Assembly (NCBI RefSeq): GCF_009796825.1
Contig: NZ_CP047030.1
Span: forward strand, 3,532,501-3,596,500
Direction of reading: 5' to 3'
Source of the DNA: Algibacter sp. L3A6
Lineage (GTDB): Bacteria; Bacteroidota; Bacteroidia; Flavobacteriales; Flavobacteriaceae
Length of the DNA stretch: 64,000 bases
Numbering within the stretch: the stretch's first letter is position 1; each line of letters begins with the position of its first letter. Positions 17,425-25,681 of this stretch are shown one piece after another. The position numbers and the translations under genes were made by a program. The notes beneath the pieces were generated by a model. That model saw only the letters and a program-made list of their open reading frames with translations. It was not told the origin of the DNA and did no database searches.

Positions 17425-18648
17425 ATGGCTAAAGAGATTGTTTTATTAAATATTTCAGGACAGGATAAACCAGGTTTAACATCAAGTTTAACTGGCGTTT
17501 TGGCCGAATATGGCGCAAAAGTTTTAGATATTGGTCAGGCCAATATTCATGATACATTGTCGCTCGGTATTTTGTTCGAAATAAAATCTAAAAAGAAATC
17601 GGCAGCCGTTTTAAAAGATTTACTTTTCAAGGCTTATGAGCTTGGTATTTCGGCTAAGTTTACTCCAATTTCTTTAGATAAATATGAAGATTGGGTTACA
17701 CTTCAAGGTAAAGACCGTTACATTGTAACACTTTTAGGTGAAAAATTAGCAGCTAAACAAATATCTGAAGTAACGAAAGTAATTTCAGAAAAGAATTTAA
17801 ATATTGATTCTATTAAACGTTTAACAGGGCGTTTATCTTTAAAAAAGCAATCTGAATATCCACGTGCTTCTATTCAACTTTCCATTCGTGGTCAAATTGA
17901 TAATAAAGCTGAAGTTACTGCGAAGTTTATGCAAATTTCTAATGATCTCGATGTTGATATCGCTTTTCAGGAAGATAATATTTACCGTAGAAACCGTCGT
18001 TTAGTTTGTTTCGATATGGATTCTACGCTAATACAGGCTGAAGTTATTGATAAATTAGCAGAACTTGCTGGTGTTGGAGATGAAGTTAAAGCTATTACAG
18101 AATCGGCTATGCAAGGGGAGATTGATTTCAACGAAAGTTTTAAACAACGTATGAACCTTTTAAAAGGCTTAAGTGAAGAAGTTCTGCAGGATGTTGCTGT
18201 AAATTTACCAATTACAAAAGGAGCTCGCCGTTTAATTGATACCTTAAAAAGTTACGGTTTTAAAACTGCTATTCTTTCTGGAGGATTCACATATTTTGGT
18301 GAGTATTTGAAAAAAGAATTAGGTATGGACTATGTTTATGCTAACCAATTAGAAATTGTAGATGGTAAGTTAACTGGTGGCTATTTAGGAGATATTGTTG
18401 ACGGTAATAAAAAAGCAGAATACTTAAAAGAAATAGCCGCAAAAGAAGGTATAGATATAAGTCAAACTATTGCGGTAGGCGATGGTGCCAACGATTTACC
18501 TATGCTTAATTTAGCGGGGTTAGGGATTGCATTTCATGCGAAGCCTAAAGTAAAAGATAATGCACAAAGTTCTATATCTAGCATAGGTTTAGATGGTGTT
18601 TTATACTTGTTAGGCTATCACGACAGACATATAGATTTAATTGAATAA
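17425..18648 (+). CDS. serB: phosphoserine phosphatase with two ACT-like domains
   Basis: The 407-residue enzyme carries out the last step of serine synthesis, phosphoserine to serine. Residues 1-85 and about 95-180 are ACT-type regulatory domains (IVLLNISGQDKPGLTSSLTG is a clear ACT start), and residues 190-400 are a HAD phosphatase: nucleophile Asp197 and Asp199 (CFDMDSTL), ILSGGF with the conserved Ser, and VGDGANDLPML with the metal-binding Asp. ACT domains suggest control by an amino acid, probably serine. The other two pathway enzymes, SerA and SerC, are encoded together at 48.5-50.6 kb. Confidence 0.96.
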   Translation: MAKEIVLLNISGQDKPGLTSSLTGVLAEYGAKVLDIGQANIHDTLSLGILFEIKSKKKSAAVLKDLLFKAYELGISAKFTPISLDKYEDWVTLQGKDRYIVTLLGEKLAAKQISEVTKVISEKNLNIDSIKRLTGRLSLKKQSEYPRASIQLSIRGQIDNKAEVTAKFMQISNDLDVDIAFQEDNIYRRNRRLVCFDMDSTLIQAEVIDKLAELAGVGDEVKAITESAMQGEIDFNESFKQRMNLLKGLSEEVLQDVAVNLPITKGARRLIDTLKSYGFKTAILSGGFTYFGEYLKKELGMDYVYANQLEIVDGKLTGGYLGDIVDGNKKAEYLKEIAAKEGIDISQTIAVGDGANDLPMLNLAGLGIAFHAKPKVKDNAQSSISSIGLDGVLYLLGYHDRHIDLIE

Positions 18649-18670
18649 AGATTATTTCTTTAATAGAATA

Positions 18671-18704
18671 AAAAAAGCTCTAAAAATTTTTAGAGCTTTT
18701 TTTT
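18671..18704. terminator. bidirectional intrinsic terminator
   Basis: A perfect inverted repeat, AAAAAAGCTCTAAAAA (18671-18686) and TTTTTAGAGCTTTTTT (18687-18702), flanked by A and T runs. It lies 22 nt after serB and 15 nt past the stop of the convergent stress-protein gene, so it can stop transcripts from both sides. Confidence 0.85.
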
Positions 18705-18719
18705 ATGGATTACATTTTC

Positions 18720-19562
18720 TTAGTCACGATAAATGGCCATTATTGGTATATCGAAGTTGTTTAACAAATCTTCAGTTAAACTAAAAGAGAATAGACGCTG
18801 GTAAAAATTACGTTTATGGTTTATTAAGCAAACCATATCTATTTTATTATTAATGCAGTATTCCGTAAGCGATTTTTTCAGGTTAATGGAATCTATAGAA
18901 ATAAACTTTACGTTATTAAGATGAGCTGAATCTAACGATTTTTTAAAGGTTTCCATTAGTGGAGAAATAGATTCTACATGAGCCAAATCGAAATGGATAA
19001 CATGTAAATTTGAGTTAAATTCTTGCGATTTTTCAATAACATCTCCTAACGGTGTAATTTCATCTTCTTTATAATCTACAAGAAAAACAATGTTATCCAG
19101 GTAACCATCAAAAACAGCTTTTTCTGGCACAGCAATAACCGGTTTACTAATTTCTTCTAATATTTTTATAGTATTGGTTTCCATAAAAATATTGAACAGA
19201 CTATTTTGGCTACTTTGCGTACCCATTATAATCAAGTCTATTTTATCTTCTTTTTTTATAATGTACTTTTTAAGAGACTCAACAAAAGTACCTTCATCAA
19301 CAACATATTTTACATTTAAGTTTCCAACTTTACTGTTTTTAATAAGTTTTTCAAAAGGAGGGAACTTATCTTTTTTACTTCTGAAATTCTGAATATCAAC
19401 TTTGTTATAAACAGCCTGAGCATCTTCATTTAAAGGATCTCCGGCGGTATAAGTGTGATATACAATTAACTTTGAATTAGACTTTTGTGCATATTCCATA
19501 GCATATGTAAAAGCATTTAAGGATAATTCGGTAAAATCTGTTGGAAATAATATGCTTTTCAT
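18720..19562 (-). CDS. tandem universal stress protein (UspA family)
   Basis: The 280-residue protein has two UspA folds in tandem (about 1-145 and 150-280). The first starts MKSILFPTDFTELSLNAFTY, with the usual beta1 and Asp, and has LIIMGTQSSQNSLFN; the second ends DMVCLINHKRNFYQRLFSFS. The family's ATP-binding signature G-2x-G-9x-G(S/T) is only partly kept (GTQSSQNS in the first half), so ATP binding is uncertain. It starts 46 nt downstream of the PiT-like permease gene on the same strand and is probably co-transcribed. Usp proteins encoded next to transporters often regulate them; that is the likely role here, as inference. Confidence 0.88.
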   Translation of the reverse strand: MKSILFPTDFTELSLNAFTYAMEYAQKSNSKLIVYHTYTAGDPLNEDAQAVYNKVDIQNFRSKKDKFPPFEKLIKNSKVGNLNVKYVVDEGTFVESLKKYIIKKEDKIDLIIMGTQSSQNSLFNIFMETNTIKILEEISKPVIAVPEKAVFDGYLDNIVFLVDYKEDEITPLGDVIEKSQEFNSNLHVIHFDLAHVESISPLMETFKKSLDSAHLNNVKFISIDSINLKKSLTEYCINNKIDMVCLINHKRNFYQRLFSFSLTEDLLNNFDIPIMAIYRD

Positions 19563-19608
19563 TTTTTTAACGATTAGGGTTATGTTTTAATTTTAAATGG
19601 AAGTAAGG

Positions 19609-20568
19609 TTATAACGTTGCTAAATATTTTACAGCATAAACTAGAACAATACTCACTACAAGGCCTATAAAAACTTTAAACAAATCCATACCTAAATTAC
19701 TAAACATAGCTCTTCTAGGTTCATTTTTTCTAAGCATGTAGTTTAATGCAATTTCTCTACCGGCCAGAATACCTATAAACACCCAGGTGGTACTCATTGG
19801 CACATTATTTAACTCCTTAAAGTAGAATAAAATAATACCGTATGTAAAATCTATAAGCGTAGCAGACCTTAAATCGACGGTGTTGGTTTTAGATTTAATA
19901 ATACCTTGTATGGCACCTCCTTTTTTCGCGATAATAAAAGCGAGCATCACTAATATAATAATTAACGAGAATATTAACTGCCATAATTCGAGTTGTCTTG
20001 GCAAGTAAACATAAATATTTGCAAAATCCTGAATAAGCCATTGCGACCATAAAAAACCAGTAGAACCCCACTGTAAGGCGGTCCATATTTGGTTTTCTTT
20101 TGCTGTAATTGGGTTTTCTATAAATTTTTTCTCTAGTACTTTAGATATGGCCAAATACAAAATAATGGCAGCAACAAAAGAAACCGCATAACCAGAAACA
20201 GATTTTAACACCATATCGGTTAAATTCTTTTGGTTAAAAAACGTAAGAATTAAAAATGATGTGCTTACAGGAATTCCGGTACGCGTAAGTATCATTAAAA
20301 TAATAGGAGGTAATATATAATACCATGAAAACGGGTTTGGCATAGGGTATTTTTCTAAACGTCCATAAGAGACATCGCCATCATGAGTTATGTAACCATA
20401 GATTAGGGTAAATGTTAGAATACCACCTGCATAAAGCCACAACACCCACCATTTCTTTCGTTCATTAGAGCTTAGAAAAGTCCCTAACGTTTGGATGGTA
20501 TCATTACCTATTACAGAATAGGCGGCTAATGTAAAGCCAAGATAAATAACTACTATTGAAAAATCCAT
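19609..20568 (-). CDS. divergent PiT-type (SLC20-like) permease
   Basis: A 319-residue integral membrane protein with 8-10 predicted helices. It has two weak internal repeats that echo the PiT phosphate transporter pattern: repeat 1 has VIGNDTIQTLGTFLSS (residues 19-34) and GIPVSTSFLIL (99-109), repeat 2 has QDFANIYVYLPR (180-191) and NNVPMSTTWVFIGILAG (254-270). PiT proteins have GANDVANA-like and PVSTTH-like motifs at these places; here the His of STTH is Phe105 and Trp262. So fold and inverted topology are probably shared but the ion is uncertain. The partner gene is a universal stress protein rather than the PhoU-like DUF47 protein usual for PiT. No general family name is certain. Confidence 0.75.
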   Translation of the reverse strand: MDFSIVVIYLGFTLAAYSVIGNDTIQTLGTFLSSNERKKWWVLWLYAGGILTFTLIYGYITHDGDVSYGRLEKYPMPNPFSWYYILPPIILMILTRTGIPVSTSFLILTFFNQKNLTDMVLKSVSGYAVSFVAAIILYLAISKVLEKKFIENPITAKENQIWTALQWGSTGFLWSQWLIQDFANIYVYLPRQLELWQLIFSLIIILVMLAFIIAKKGGAIQGIIKSKTNTVDLRSATLIDFTYGIILFYFKELNNVPMSTTWVFIGILAGREIALNYMLRKNEPRRAMFSNLGMDLFKVFIGLVVSIVLVYAVKYLATL

Positions 20569-21012
20569 TGATAATTTTAGTATGGTTGTTTTTTTAATGG
20601 GAGTAAATAACGCTTTTAAAACAATGCGATATGTTATATAATGTTTATTATTTGGTTAAATGTTATTATTTACAAATATCTCTAAATCTGTAGTTTATTA
20701 GGACTCTTCTAAATGATGATAAAAAAAGATTTTAATGTTTGTTTTATGCTAAATGATGGGGATATAATGGCAGATTCATTTTTCAATTTGTGTATACCAC
20801 TGAAATATGTTAATTCTACTTAAAAGGCTGTTCTAATATAAAATGATAAAAGTGTATAATTTGTAATTTACTTGAACACAGATTTTAAATCTGTTACAAA
20901 CTTCTGTATAAATCTATCTTAAAGTCTTTTCATCTTCTTTTTAAAAGTATTATTTTGGCATGATTATTAGTATTGTATTAAACGACTAGTAATTTCTTAA
21001 TTAATTCTTTTT
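20569..21012. other. intergenic region between divergent permease and GH3 genes
   Basis: 444 nt, strongly A/T rich, that must hold the promoters of both flanking genes. It contains a 17-nt palindrome, ACAGATTT-T-AAATCTGT (20878-20894), about 120 nt ahead of the GH3 gene. A 36-codon open frame starts at ATG 20713 and ends at TAA 20823, but it has no visible ribosome site or family and may be chance. I see no tRNA, repeat array or mobile element. Confidence 0.6.
20878..20894. promoter_or_regulatory. 17-nt palindrome, possible operator
   Basis: ACAGATTT and AAATCTGT flank a single T. Perfect dyad symmetry of this size between divergent genes is what a dimeric regulator would bind. No factor can be named, and palindromes of A/T-rich type can arise by chance. 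Confidence 0.3.
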
Positions 21013-23928
21013 ATGCGTCATATAAAATTTACCGTAGTTTGTCTGTTTTCAGTACTTTCTATTTATGGTCAAAATTCTAAAAACCCCTTAGAAACAGCCA
21101 ACCCTCAAGCTCAACACAAATGGGTAGATAGTGTGTATTCTTCGCTATCCTTATCCGAAAAAATAGGGCAATTGTACATGGTTCAGGTCATGTCTAGCCA
21201 AAGTGCCGCAACAAAAGTTAAGGTCGAAAATTTAGTAAGAAACAACCATATTGGTGGTGTAATATATTCTAATGGCGGACCATACCGTCAGGCCAAACTT
21301 AATAATCAACTGCAGGCGATATCAAAAATTCCGCTTTTAGTTGGTATGGATGCCGAATGGGGCTTAAGCATGCGTTTAGATTCTACTTATGCTTTTCCTT
21401 GGAACATGACGCTTGGAGCTATTAAAGATGATAAATTAGTTGAAGAAGCTGGTCGATATATTGGCGAACATTGCAAACGTTTAGGTGTACATTTTAATTT
21501 TGCACCTGTTGTAGATATTAATACTAACCCTAAAAACCCAATTATTGGTAACCGCTCTTTTGGTGAAGACCGAGATAATGTTACTCGTAAGGCTTCTGCT
21601 TTCATGAAAGGAATGCAAGGCGCAGGAGTTTTGGCTAATGCAAAACATTTTCCTGGTCATGGCGATACCGATCAAGATTCGCATTTAACATTACCAACTA
21701 TTAGTTTTAATGAAAAACGCATAGATTCTATAGAGTTATATCCATATAGAAAATTAATTACCGAAGGACTTTCTAGCGTTATGGTGGCGCATTTAAATGT
21801 GCCTGGTTTAGATAATTCTGGTGTGCCTTCATCTTTGTCAAAACATATTGTTACCGATATTTTAAAGGAGAAACTAGGCTTTAAAGGTCTTATTTTTACT
21901 GATGCCTTAACTATGAAGGGGGCTGCCGATTTTGATGAAACGGGCGATATTGATTTAGCTGCTTTTAAAGCCGGTAACGATGTGATGCTAATGTCTGAAA
22001 ATGTAAGTATTGGTATTTCTAAAATTAAAGAAGCTTATAATAGAGGTGAAATAACAGAAGCACGATTAGAACTTTCGGTTAAAAAGATTTTAATGGCTAA
22101 GTATAAAGTTGGTTTACAGAATTATAAACCTATCAGTTTAAAAAATCTTGGAAAAGATTTAAATAGACCAGAAGATGATATTTTATATGAAGAACTGCTA
22201 GAAAATGCTATTACTGTTGTTAAAAACGAGAATAGCTTAGTCCCTTTGAAAAAGTTGGAAATTAAATCGATAGCTTATGTTAATTTAGGTGACGATTCTG
22301 GTGATGTATTTTTTAATGAACTTAAAAAGTATGGTAAAGTACATGCCGTAAAAGGAAATAATTTAGAAGAATTAATGGGAAGGTTAGAACCTTATAACAC
22401 CGTTATTGTTGGTTTACATCGCTCTAACGCTAATCCATGGAAAAGCTATAAGTTTACAGAGAAAGAGATTGGTTGGTTGCACGAAATTTCTAGATCGCAC
22501 AACGTAATTTTAGATATGTTTGTTAAGCCTTACGCACTTGCCGATTTAAGAACTATGGCAAATATTGAGAGTGTTATTGTAAGTTACCAAAACAGTGCTA
22601 TAGCACAACAAAAATCTGCACAGCTTATTTTTGGAGCTATTCCTGCAAAAGGAACACTTCCTGTTTCTATTGGTCAGTTTTATAACGCTGGCGAAGGTAT
22701 AGATAGTGAGGCTATAAAACGTTTAGGTTATACCGTTCCGGAACGTGTGGGAATGAATTCTGAAAAATTAAACAGAATAGATTCTATCGCTAATTATGCT
22801 GTAAACAATAAAATGACACCCGGAATTCAACTTTTGGTTGCTAGAAGAGGGAAAGTGATTTACAATAAAAGTTTTGGAAAACACACCTATAGCGGAAAAG
22901 AAAAAGTAGGTTTCGATGATATTTACGATGTAGCATCTCTAACAAAAATATTAGCAACCTTGCCTTTGGTAATGGAGTTAGAAGAACAAAACGTTATTTC
23001 GCTAGATACTAAATTAGTAGAAGTTTTACCAGAATACAAAGGGTCTAATAAGGAGAATGTAACTTTCAAGAAGATGCTTTCGCATTATGCGCAATTACGC
23101 CCATGGGAACCCTTTTATTATCATACTTTAGATACAGTAACTAAACGCCCTAGTGCAAAATATTATAGAAAAATTAGAAGTCTAGAATTTAATGTTGAAG
23201 TGGCTAAAAACTTGTTTTTAAGAACTGATTATCAGGATTCTATTCCAAATATTATTAAAGATTCAGAATTACTAGATCGCTTGAGATACCGTTACAGTGA
23301 CTTCCCTTATTATATCCTAAAGAAATTTATTGAAGAGTATTACGACAGAACGTTAGAGCAATTAACGCAAGCTCATTTTTATGAGTCTTTAGGTGCGAAT
23401 AATACTATGTATAATCCGTACCATAAAATAAGTAGTAAAAAAATTGTACCTACGGAAGAGGATAATTATTATCGTTTTCAAAAAGTACATGGTTATGTAC
23501 ACGACATGGGGGCAGCCATGCAAGATGGCATTGGCGGTCATGCCGGTGTTTTTAGTAACGCCAATGACGTTGCGAAAATTATGCAAATGTATTTGCAGAA
23601 AGGGTATTACGGCGGAAAGCGTTATTTAAAAGAAGAAACTGTAGATAAGTTTAATACGCGTTATTTTGAAGCTCAAAATAACAGAAGAGGAATTGGTTTT
23701 GATAAACCTCAATTAGGTACGGTAGGACCAACATGTGGTTGTTTATCTATGAAGAGTTTTGGGCATTCTGGTTTTACAGGAACTTATGCTTGGGCAGACC
23801 CAGATAAAGAAATTGTATATGTTTTTTTAGCAAATAGAACTTATCCAAATGCAGGTAAAAATTTGTTGTTGAAAGAAAATATTAGAACAGAAATTCAGCG
23901 TTTAATTTACGAAGCGATTGAAGATTAA
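21013..23928 (+). CDS. GH3 beta-N-acetylglucosaminidase (NagZ-like) / beta-lactamase-type serine hydrolase fusion
   Basis: The 971-residue exported protein has a signal peptide (1-20), a GH3 domain (about 35-365), a GH3 C-domain-like linker (395-560) and a class C beta-lactamase/DD-peptidase-type domain (about 580-960). In the GH3 part, KHFPGHGDTDQDSH (211-224) is the NagZ Asp-His loop and Asp297 (LIFTDALTMKGA) is the nucleophile. In the hydrolase part, SLTK (Ser642-Lys645) is the SxxK motif and HSG (917-919) the KTG-like motif; the YxN position reads YSD (761-763). It probably trims peptidoglycan sugars and peptides in the periplasm. bshA follows by 18 nt. Confidence 0.94.
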   Translation: MRHIKFTVVCLFSVLSIYGQNSKNPLETANPQAQHKWVDSVYSSLSLSEKIGQLYMVQVMSSQSAATKVKVENLVRNNHIGGVIYSNGGPYRQAKLNNQLQAISKIPLLVGMDAEWGLSMRLDSTYAFPWNMTLGAIKDDKLVEEAGRYIGEHCKRLGVHFNFAPVVDINTNPKNPIIGNRSFGEDRDNVTRKASAFMKGMQGAGVLANAKHFPGHGDTDQDSHLTLPTISFNEKRIDSIELYPYRKLITEGLSSVMVAHLNVPGLDNSGVPSSLSKHIVTDILKEKLGFKGLIFTDALTMKGAADFDETGDIDLAAFKAGNDVMLMSENVSIGISKIKEAYNRGEITEARLELSVKKILMAKYKVGLQNYKPISLKNLGKDLNRPEDDILYEELLENAITVVKNENSLVPLKKLEIKSIAYVNLGDDSGDVFFNELKKYGKVHAVKGNNLEELMGRLEPYNTVIVGLHRSNANPWKSYKFTEKEIGWLHEISRSHNVILDMFVKPYALADLRTMANIESVIVSYQNSAIAQQKSAQLIFGAIPAKGTLPVSIGQFYNAGEGIDSEAIKRLGYTVPERVGMNSEKLNRIDSIANYAVNNKMTPGIQLLVARRGKVIYNKSFGKHTYSGKEKVGFDDIYDVASLTKILATLPLVMELEEQNVISLDTKLVEVLPEYKGSNKENVTFKKMLSHYAQLRPWEPFYYHTLDTVTKRPSAKYYRKIRSLEFNVEVAKNLFLRTDYQDSIPNIIKDSELLDRLRYRYSDFPYYILKKFIEEYYDRTLEQLTQAHFYESLGANNTMYNPYHKISSKKIVPTEEDNYYRFQKVHGYVHDMGAAMQDGIGGHAGVFSNANDVAKIMQMYLQKGYYGGKRYLKEETVDKFNTRYFEAQNNRRGIGFDKPQLGTVGPTCGCLSMKSFGHSGFTGTYAWADPDKEIVYVFLANRTYPNAGKNLLLKENIRTEIQRLIYEAIED

Positions 23929-23946
23929 AATTTTAAATTTAAGAGC

Positions 23947-25086
23947 ATGAAAATAGGTATAGTGTGTTACCCAACATTTGGAGGTAGTGGTGTTGTAGCA
24001 ACAGAATTAGGTTTAGAGCTTTCTAAGCGTGGCCATGAAATCCATTTTATTACATATAACCAACCTGTGCGATTGGAATTATTGGGCAATAATGTTCATT
24101 ATCACGAAGTAAATGTACCAGAATATCCATTGTTTCATTACCAACCCTACGAGTTAGCTTTATCGAGTAAATTGGTCGATATGGTGAAGCTTCATAAAAT
24201 AGAAATCCTTCATGTACATTATGCTATTCCGCACGCATATGCGGCTTATATGGCTAAAAAAATGCTTATTGAAGAAGATATTTATGTGCCAATTGTAACT
24301 ACACTTCATGGTACCGATATTACACTTGTTGGTAGTCATCCGTTTTATAAACCAGCTGTAACGTTTAGTATCAATAAATCTGATGCTGTTACTGCGGTTT
24401 CAGCGAGTTTAAAGGAAGATACATTACGTTTGTTTGATATAAAAAACGACATTGATGTAGTGCCTAATTTTATAGATTTAGAAAAGTATAAGCATCATGG
24501 CGTTACCGAGTGTCAGCGTGGTATGATGGCTAAAGACAACGAAAAGATAATAACGCATATTAGTAATTTACGTCCCGTAAAACGAATAGAAGATGTTATT
24601 AGTGTTTTTTATAACATTCAAAAAGCAATGCCAGCCAAGCTGATGTTTATTGGTGAAGGACCTGAAAAGGAAAAGATGGAAATACAATGCGCTGAACTAG
24701 GTATTACAGATAAAGTAATTTTCTTCGGAAGAAGTAATGAAATCGATAAGATACTTTGCTTTAGTGATTTATTTTTATTGCCATCTCAAACGGAAAGTTT
24801 TGGTTTAGCGGCTCTAGAAGCTATGGCGTCTGGTGTTCCTGTAATTTCAAGTAACACTGGTGGTATTCCAGAAGTTAATGTGCACGGTGTTTCAGGGTAT
24901 TTAAGTGAAGTAGGCGATATTGAAGATATGAGCAAAAATGCTATACATATTTTAAGCGATGAAAATCGATTAAAAACCTTCAAAGAAAACGCTCGAAAAG
25001 AAGCTTTGAAATTCGACTTACACGAAATTGTACCTCAGTACGAGAAAATTTATGAAAAAACACTAGCCAAGTGTTTGGTGCTTTAA
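23947..25086 (+). CDS. bshA: N-acetyl-alpha-D-glucosaminyl L-malate synthase
   Basis: The 379-residue GT4 glycosyltransferase joins UDP-GlcNAc to L-malate, the first step of bacillithiol synthesis. The N-terminus MKIGIVCYPTFGGSGVVATE is a strong BshA signature. The Rossmann C-domain has ESFGLAALEAMASGVPVISS with the conserved glutamate that holds the UDP-sugar, and VTTLHGTDIT with the His of the active site. bshC, the last step, is at 29401. It follows the GH3 gene by 18 nt, so read-through from that gene is probable. Confidence 0.96.
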   Translation: MKIGIVCYPTFGGSGVVATELGLELSKRGHEIHFITYNQPVRLELLGNNVHYHEVNVPEYPLFHYQPYELALSSKLVDMVKLHKIEILHVHYAIPHAYAAYMAKKMLIEEDIYVPIVTTLHGTDITLVGSHPFYKPAVTFSINKSDAVTAVSASLKEDTLRLFDIKNDIDVVPNFIDLEKYKHHGVTECQRGMMAKDNEKIITHISNLRPVKRIEDVISVFYNIQKAMPAKLMFIGEGPEKEKMEIQCAELGITDKVIFFGRSNEIDKILCFSDLFLLPSQTESFGLAALEAMASGVPVISSNTGGIPEVNVHGVSGYLSEVGDIEDMSKNAIHILSDENRLKTFKENARKEALKFDLHEIVPQYEKIYEKTLAKCLVL

Positions 25087-25132
25087 AATTATGAAAGTAA
25101 CTCAGGTTTAAATCAACTCATATTAAAAGAAA

Positions 25133-25612
25133 ATGGAAACATTCACTTTAGCACGCGTTATTCATGTTATAGCTGTTATTTTATGGATTGGTGGAGTTTC
25201 TATGGTAACTACCGTAATTATTCCGGCCGTAAAAAAGCTAAAATCCAAAGAAGATCAAATTAAAACCTTCGAAGCGTTAGAAGGGAAGTTTGCCATACAA
25301 GCAAAAGTAACAACTTTACTAACCGGGCTTTCTGGTTTCTATATGTTATATGTGCTCGATGCTTGGGATCGATATTTCGATTATCGGTTTTGGTGGATTC
25401 ATGCTATGACTTTAGTTTGGGTGCTTTTTACTCTTATTTTATATGTTTTAGAGCCGCTTATATTGCATAAATTATTTAAAAAATATGTAGAAGAAAATCC
25501 TTCAAAAACATTTTCAATACTTCATAAGGCGCATTGGTTTTTACTAATATTGAGTTTAATAACTACGGCAGGAGCAGTTGCTGGTAGTCATGGTTGGTTT
25601 TTTATAAAATAA
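25133..25612 (+). CDS. four-helix membrane protein, CopD-like
   Basis: A 159-residue membrane protein with four helices. Histidines lie inside or at the ends of the helices: ARVIHVIAVILWIGG (helix 1), FWWIHAMTLVW (helix 3 start), HKAHWFLLIL (helix 4) and GSHGW near the end. This pattern resembles the CopD/cytochrome b561-like group in which paired histidines bind haem or copper; family membership is likely but not certain. It follows bshA by 46 nt and is the last gene of that run. Confidence 0.7.
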   Translation: METFTLARVIHVIAVILWIGGVSMVTTVIIPAVKKLKSKEDQIKTFEALEGKFAIQAKVTTLLTGLSGFYMLYVLDAWDRYFDYRFWWIHAMTLVWVLFTLILYVLEPLILHKLFKKYVEENPSKTFSILHKAHWFLLILSLITTAGAVAGSHGWFFIK

Positions 25613-25640
25613 AAATCCGCCATAGGTTGACGGATTTTTA
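25611..25640. terminator. bidirectional intrinsic terminator
   Basis: AAAAATCCG (25611-25619) pairs with CGGATTTTT (25631-25639) around an 11-nt loop, directly after the stop at 25612. A/T runs on both sides allow it to serve the plus-strand bshA run and the minus-strand peroxidase gene. Confidence 0.8.
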
Positions 25641-25681
25641 AGGGTTTCATTATTGTGTTCTAAAAGTTTTAGAGCTAATAT

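Noticed and set aside
20713..20823. 36-codon open frame
   Set aside because: No ribosome site, no recognised motif and high A/T content; a frame of this size is expected by chance.
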